The notes under the pieces: generated by a model
The model's input: the letters and a program-made list of their open reading frames with translations, nothing else
Databases searched by the model: none
Told to the model about the DNA's origin: nothing
Position numbers and translations under genes: made by a program
From: Chytridium lagenaria
Lineage: Eukaryota > Chytridiomycota > Chytridiomycetes > Chytridiales > Chytridiaceae
NCBI GenBank assembly: GCA_025449115.1
Contig: JAHLKC010000044.1
Span: 62,001 to 126,000 of the forward strand
Length of the DNA: 64,000 nucleotides
Reading direction: 5' to 3'
Shown here: positions 58,699 through 64,000 of the stretch, piece by piece
How the letters are laid out: each line of letters begins with the position of its first letter
Numbering within the stretch: the first letter of the stretch is position 1

Positions 58699-61464
58699 TC
58701 AAATCATCAACCCATCAAACTCTACCCATTCCTCCCCATCCCACCCTCCACCAAACACATCTTTCCTCTCCAACCCCTCAATCCCCGCCTGCTTCACCAA
58801 CCTCTCAAGCGTCTCTGCCAAAACCCCCGCCCTCGCCTTTCTAACAGCAAGTCCCTCCAACATCACAACCGCAACCCCCAACATCTCCCTCGCCTGCCCC
58901 AACGCATCCTTCCCCGCAAACTCCTCCACCACCTCTTTAATCCTTTGATCCACCAAACTCCTTCTCCGTCCTTCACGTCGCGTACGGCCCTCCAACAACG
59001 CCACGATAACAATACAATGCAGTCCACATTCTAACACGGCTCGTGCTTCAACGGGGGTGCAGAAAGCTGCGACAGGGTGAGAGCGGTCAACGGGTAACGG
59101 AGATGGCGCGACAACCGTCACACGTTTTCGTAGTAAAGCAATGATCCCAGCTGAAGCATCAACGCAACGTTTCAATGATTCCTTCCCATCCGTCGAGAGT
59201 TCCGGCAGGGCGTCTCCATCGTTAGCGGACCGTGCCATTCTAGCAAATTCACGAAGGAGACGTGATCGATGCAACAACAGTTCTGAAGCGTAATGATACA
59301 GGTGTAATCTCAAGCCTCCAAAGAACGGGTAGGGGCCTTTTAAATCAAATCCGGCGGAGAAGACGTTGGCTTTCATGATGAAATCGAGGGAGAGGTGGTC
59401 GGGGAGGACGTAACGCCATGTTTTGAGCTCAACGTCGAGGTTGTTAAAGTCAATGTCAGAGGGGTTGGGTGAGGAGGAGTGGTCATGGATTTTGCAGAGA
59501 AGTTCAAGAGTGGAGAGGATGCATGTTGAGCAATCGAGGTGGGAGTTGGTAGTGGAAGTAATTGTGGGTTCCCCTGTGATGATGTTGACGGAACGCCATA
59601 GTTCGTAGGTGGATATATTTTTTACATTATGGCGATATTTCCAAATACCATGGCTGACTTCATTGTGCATGGTATCAAGAGCGTCAAAAGCACACCTGAT
59701 ATAATAAATTATAAAGTGCTTTACGATATTCCGTCATAAAAAAATCCAAACATAAGAAATTACTCACATTCCAGCAAATATCCGCCTCCGCGTCTCCTTC
59801 TGCAACCACGTCCATTTTTGCCCACTGGGATATTGAGCTTCTAGCACATCAGGATCTACATCGAGTCGCAGCAACGTCATCTACGATCAATGTTAAAACC
59901 TTCTACAAAGGCACGCAATATGAAGCCAAAAAAAACAAAGTTCACCAAAAACTTTGAGAAAATCAATTAAAAATAACTTACCAACAACTTAAACACCATC
60001 CCTGTATACTCAAATTCGCGTCTATGATCCCCAAATAAAAACAAGTACACCGCTACAAGCGCTAAAGTCTGTGCCGTCTCCAAAGTCGGCCTCTCAGGAT
60101 CCACCGCCGCGATCGCCGCTCCACAAAACAACTTTGACCTTTCACTCTGTTTACCAAAGAACGGCCATTTACTTCCATCAGGGCTTGCACGGAGACACAG
60201 TGATATTGCAATGATTGAGTATAAAAGACCAGGATGGAGAGTGTTGGAGGTGAGGAGGGAGAGAGTATGAGCTTCGTGAACAAAGGGAAGTGGGAAACGG
60301 TTGAGGTAATCGAAAAAGTCCTTATAAAATATTAGTTTCAAAAAATGGGTATGTTCACCCAACCTTTACTAATGCATACCGCTCGACAAAATCCACTTTG
60401 GGTACTTCGCCATTATATCCCAAATTCTCCATAGCCCATCCAACCAACAACGTCCTCTTGACTCCCATCTGTGGCACCTCTGGAACAAGACCTGTCGAGC
60501 TCACTTCGTTCTTCACGATCAATGTCTCCTTTCCAAAATCCTCATTGACACGCGTAAAACTCAACGCATGCTCTAGAGCCGCCAAAAGGTTCGCATCGAC
60601 TTGTACAGGAAGTGTGGGTGTTGGAGGAACAGGTGCAGAGTAATTGAACGCACTATCAAAAGAGTTTAGGACAGTTGAGTCGACGGATTGTGGGGACACG
60701 GAAGACGTAGCAGAGAAGGAAGGTGTTGGTGGATGTAATCCTAGGTTTTGTTCAAAGGAAAGCGTCGTGACAGGTTGTGGTTGAACGAATCCAGGCATCA
60801 AGGACGGGGTGTTGACCATGGCCATCAAGATATCATTGTTCACTCCCATGTTCATCAGCATATCTTGAAATCCACCTTGCTCCATACCAAACTGATACGG
60901 GAGGAAGCTATTAAGCGGTGGCGTGCCGTTAAGCGGTGGTGTGAGGATAAACGGAGTCGATGAAGAAATTGGTGGAATAAGTGGGGACGGTGTTGAAAGA
61001 ATGGAAGGCGATCCATCTGACGCTAAAGACTCTGATGTCCCAAACGCAGTTCTCATTCTCGCAATCTCATTGAGAAGTGTTTGAACCCTACACCAAGAGT
61101 CAGTCAAAGAATAGACTTCCCTCAGAAACTCACGTTCCCTCCAATTCATCCACCCGCTTCTTTAATGCCTTGTTCTGCTTCCCCTGCGGATCATCGTTCT
61201 TTGACGACTTTTTCGGCGCACTCGTTGATATAAAGCGTCGACTGTAGGTGCATTCATTCTGCGTCTTTCTGCATAAATTACATCTCGGCGATACCCCATC
61301 ACACTTTCTGTGCAGCCGATAACAGTTATCACTGAAAGAACAAAATACATCCTGTCAATACAGGGTTGAAGAATTCCATGAAAAAGTCATCCGTCCCCTT
61401 ACCACGCAGTGATCTTTTGCGCCGCTGCTTGCGACGGCCCGTCGAGCGGTTGGTTCGGATCCAT
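58699..61464 (-). CDS. Zn2Cys6 fungal transcription factor with MHR domain
   Basis: The ATG at 61464 begins MDPNQPLDGPSQAAAQKITA. An intron splits the first zinc-cluster cysteine codon, after which the protein reads CDNCYRLHRKC and CNLCRKTQNEC, giving the full C-x2-C-x6-C-x6-C-x2-C-x6-C pattern. A basic linker and short coiled coil follow (KKSSKNDDPQGKQ, KKRVDELEGTVQTLLNEI). About 250 mostly Ser/Pro/Thr-rich residues lead to the fungal-specific regulatory domain (DFFDYLNRFPLPFVHEAH, HPGLLYSIIAISLCLRASP, LETAQTLALVAVYLFLFG, then TWLQKETRRRIFAGM/CAFDALD), which is PF04082-like. The last exon (59692 or so to the TGA at 58699) ends EEWVEFDGLMI. Such proteins bind CGG half-sites as dimers. The target genes are unknown. 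No frameshift was needed in the exons checked. Confidence 0.9.
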
Positions 61465-62027
61465 GATCAGTCCTCAAAGCAAGCTTGTCCCACAACGGTT
61501 TCAAGCTGCTACGCCGTTATTGGGTTTTAGGCTCACAATGTCCAACCCCCTCATGCCGTGTTGTAGGCGACGCAGCGAAGGCGACGCAAGTTCTACGTTC
61601 CATATCCCACGCGAAACGGATTCCACGGCATATTCTATCCTTTTTCAATACATTTTCTTTTTTCTCTTCTTGTCGCGCACTTTCCTTTCCGAATTTCTCA
61701 ACAACAACATAGGTAAAGAGCACACGCCACAGCGCAGGCTATTCACAAGCAGAGCTTCGTTAAAACGCGTTAATGAACCTTATGACAGTAGTTAAATAGG
61801 ATGCGCTGATAAACTTTTAATGTGAGTAAATGGGAGCAGTAGAGCAGTTAGGTGCGTTTGGATGCCATTGGGGTCATCTTCAGCAGCGGCGTCTGAGACG
61901 ACACGCAATCACAGTAAAACAGGGCAATTCAAACGCCAGGATGTGTATAGGGATCCACCACAAAAACCAAGTCATGTTCCAAAGTTCCACCCTCATACGC
62001 GCTTATATCCTTATCCCAATAACACGA
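61465..62027. other. Intergenic: Zn2Cys6 promoter and nucleotidase 3' flank
   Basis: About 560 bp with no recognised gene; a plus-strand open frame at 61409-61795 is antisense to the first exon of the zinc-cluster gene and has no domain. The interval probably contains the factor's promoter and the 3' UTR of the nucleotidase. Confidence 0.45.
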
Positions 62028-63173
62028 TTACAGAAACTCATCCCGAATCTTTTCAAGGCGCCGTCCACGCAGGATCTCTATTAGGCCAAAACCGTGGAAG
62101 AACCTTCCCACCATCAGCAATAAATCAAAAACTCCCTCTACCTTTGGCAAATCATGTATATCAGTCACCTGAAAATGCCCATGGGACGACGGCAAACGTA
62201 TCCGCAACATGAACCGTGGTCCATCCCAATTTCTTTAAAAAAGGTAAGTCTGTGAAGAAAGGAGACGGTACTTTTGCTCCATCGACATTCGCACTGGAAT
62301 CATCGACAAAGTAACAGTCTTTGAGGTTGGTGACGTTGGCTTCCATCATGGTGCGAAGGTAAAAATCACGTTCGGGTTTACACGTGAAATCGGGTTCGGC
62401 GTAATCGCAGTAAGTGATGCCTTCGAAGAGGTCGTAGATACCGAGGATTTTTAAGACGCGGGTGGCGTGCTGGAAAAAGTAATAAGTGAATACCTCTCCC
62501 CCTCCAAAAAAAAAAAATAAGAATGGGAAAAAAAAGAGATGGCAGATAAAAAAACAAAAAAGGGTATTTACGGGTAGATTAGCGTTCGTGCAAGCCCAAA
62601 TACGTGCCCCCCTCCACTTCCTCCAACATCTTTCGCAACTCCACATCCGGCTTCAAAAGCCGTTCAAGCGGCAATCCACCATCCACAACTTTATCTTCAA
62701 CAGCATCAGTAAGTCCACAAATCCCCCTCCACATACCGTATTCCACAGGATCAATCTCTGCAACAACATCAGCAAAAAAAGAAAAAAACGACTCTTAACT
62801 GTGATGCTTGACCAACCCTCTCACAGCCAACCCATACTCAATGTAATACTTTCGATGCAACTTTTCCGCGACAACAGGGGATAAACCGAGATTCTCAAAG
62901 TAGGCGCGGATCCGGTCTCCCATTAGAGTGTATATACCAGTGTTTTTGTGGTAGAGGCTTTTTTGAATGTTAGTCAGGGTGGGGATGAGACGAGGGTCAC
63001 CAATTGTCAATGTCGAGGAAGAGGACGGGACCTGACTGTGCGGGTTGGAGGGAGAGGGAGGCGGTTGGGAGGGATGTTTTGCGGGTGATGCTCCTGCGAT
63101 GGGTTGAGGAGGGTGATGGGTCTGATGGCGTGAACTTGGAGCGGATGGATGACCAGATGGAGTCGAGCGGCAT
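62028..63173 (-). CDS. Pyrimidine 5'-nucleotidase, HAD superfamily (Sdt1/Phm8-like)
   Basis: The ATG at 63173 starts MPLDSIWSSIRSKFTPSD. The first exon ends in VLFLDIDN and splices to CLYHKNTGIYTLMGDRIRAY, giving the HAD motif I DIDNCLY. Next come RKYYIEYGLAVRGLVKHH, then DPVEYGMWR, LPLERLLKPDVELRKML, WACTNANLP (motif II), HATRVLKILGIYDLFEGITYC (with CDY), FTCKPERDFY (motif III Lys) and DCYFVDDSSANVDGAKKLGW (motif IV). This is the order of yeast Sdt1/Phm8, which remove phosphate from pyrimidine nucleoside monophosphates. Two frame breaks occur: one G too many in the C6 run at 62607-62612 (plus strand), and one base near 62188, after which QVTDIHDLPKVEGVFDLL gives the expected C-terminal block. 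The stop at 62028-62030 is the best estimate. Confidence 0.87.
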
Positions 63174-64000
63174 GGTTGCGAGGGATGTGTTTAAGGGGAG
63201 GTTACTTGAGTATGTGGATGACTGGGAATGGACTGGACGGAATGTGAAATGGCGGTGCGGTTCCGACAGTTGAGATCAAATGATTCTTGCCTGCATGGCG
63301 AGTGTGATCATTCGTGAGATCCATGCAGCGTTTGGGCATCAGAAAGAATGGCGCTGGTGGATGGGCTGGACGTCGAGCGGGATCAATACATTCCATCCAT
63401 CAACATATGAAACAGGTACATCAATATCATGGCAACGGCATTACTTTCTTTATTATTATATCTATCTCACATCAAAACGCAAACCAACTTTTTGATCCGC
63501 ACACTCCTCCCCTTCGCTTATCACCACCACTCACAGCCTCACCCCCCACAACAGCAAAGCTCACCTATTTTCAATCTCCCACCCAAACCATCCCCCCCAA
63601 AAGTAAATCCAACTATTCAATGTTTGCACACCCTCAGAGTATCTTCATAACCCCGCATTGTTGTAACAAGGTGGTGATGGAGCGCCGAGGACTCCCTCTC
63701 GCGTCCCCACTTCCAGTCCAACATCCTGCAGCCATGAAGGCGCTGGGAGGACCAAAAGCAACGAACATCGAGGGATCTTGCTAGCTCATCATGGGGTTAT
63801 TGAATTGGTTGGATAAAGAAAAAAAGCGAGAGGGTGACATTTCGTTGAATTTATAGGTTTTGGTTACATCACGTGATCGGGGGATTTACGGCTCAATGGG
63901 GGATGGATGCGCGTCAATCTTTGATAAAAGGAAACGGCCATGACGATGAGGGGTGATGGAGTTGATGCGGATCTGGTGAGAGCTGCAGAGATTGGAAAGA
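63174..64000. other. Intergenic upstream of the nucleotidase, to window end
   Basis: About 830 bp with poly-pyrimidine text (63500-63600) and some open frames lacking domains. The right end may be the promoter of a gene outside the window. Confidence 0.4.
63868..63877. promoter_or_regulatory. Palindromic E-box atcacgtgat
   Basis: A perfect 10-bp palindrome around CACGTG. It shares the 8-mer tcacgtga with the palindrome upstream of the perilipin-like gene. It is about 700 bp upstream of the nucleotidase ATG, or it may serve a gene to the right. The function is inferred from the motif alone. Confidence 0.35.

Overview
The window looks like nuclear DNA of an early-diverging, zoosporic (chytrid-like) fungus. 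Genes are split by many short GT..AG introns (about 33 to 200 nt), gene density is high, and there is no operon organisation. The gene set is fungal: the Atg1 tail, a Pkc1-type kinase with HR1-C2-C1-C1-kinase order, a Zn2Cys6 transcription factor and an Sdt1-like nucleotidase. Half-size ABCA-type transporters and F-box/ankyrin genes fit a chytrid better than a yeast or mould. This placement is inference; no rRNA or tRNA gene is present to settle it.

Layout. 1-577 (+): 3' end of ATG1. 1221-2624 (-): double SCP2 sterol-carrier protein. 3103-6969 (-): PKC1. 8003-8828 (+): mitoribosomal mS35, followed by a decayed copy of a PKC1 HR1 exon (8866-9075). 9856-11946 (+): sphingosine/long-chain-base kinase. 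12219-17712 (-): SHPRH/Irc20-like SNF2-RING protein. 18075-18602 (-): DOPA-dioxygenase-family protein. 18603-20420: gene-poor, with a diverged direct repeat. 20421-21506 (+): amphipathic, perilipin-like protein. 22221-37567 (+): three paralogous half-size ABCA transporters with an F-box gene between copies 2 and 3. 37848-39180 (+): F-box-like/ankyrin protein. 39531-41522 (+): unknown protein. 42638-43135 (+): PLAC8 protein. 43946-54334 (+): giant coiled-coil protein (about 3,100 aa). 55254-58122 (-): Gln/Ser/Pro-rich protein. 58699-61464 (-): Zn2Cys6 factor. 62028-63173 (-): pyrimidine 5'-nucleotidase.

A lipid theme recurs (sterol carrier, sphingoid-base kinase, lipid-droplet-like coat, ABCA lipid-exporter family, PKC with C1 and C2 domains), but the genes lie on both strands and nothing shows that they are co-regulated.

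Most of the conserved genes I could check carry one or more apparent one-base frameshifts, usually in G, C, A or T runs. In each case the conserved protein continues in the next frame. I read these mainly as consensus errors rather than dead genes, and list them in the findings. Coordinates span whole genes including introns; exon limits are given where I could derive them.
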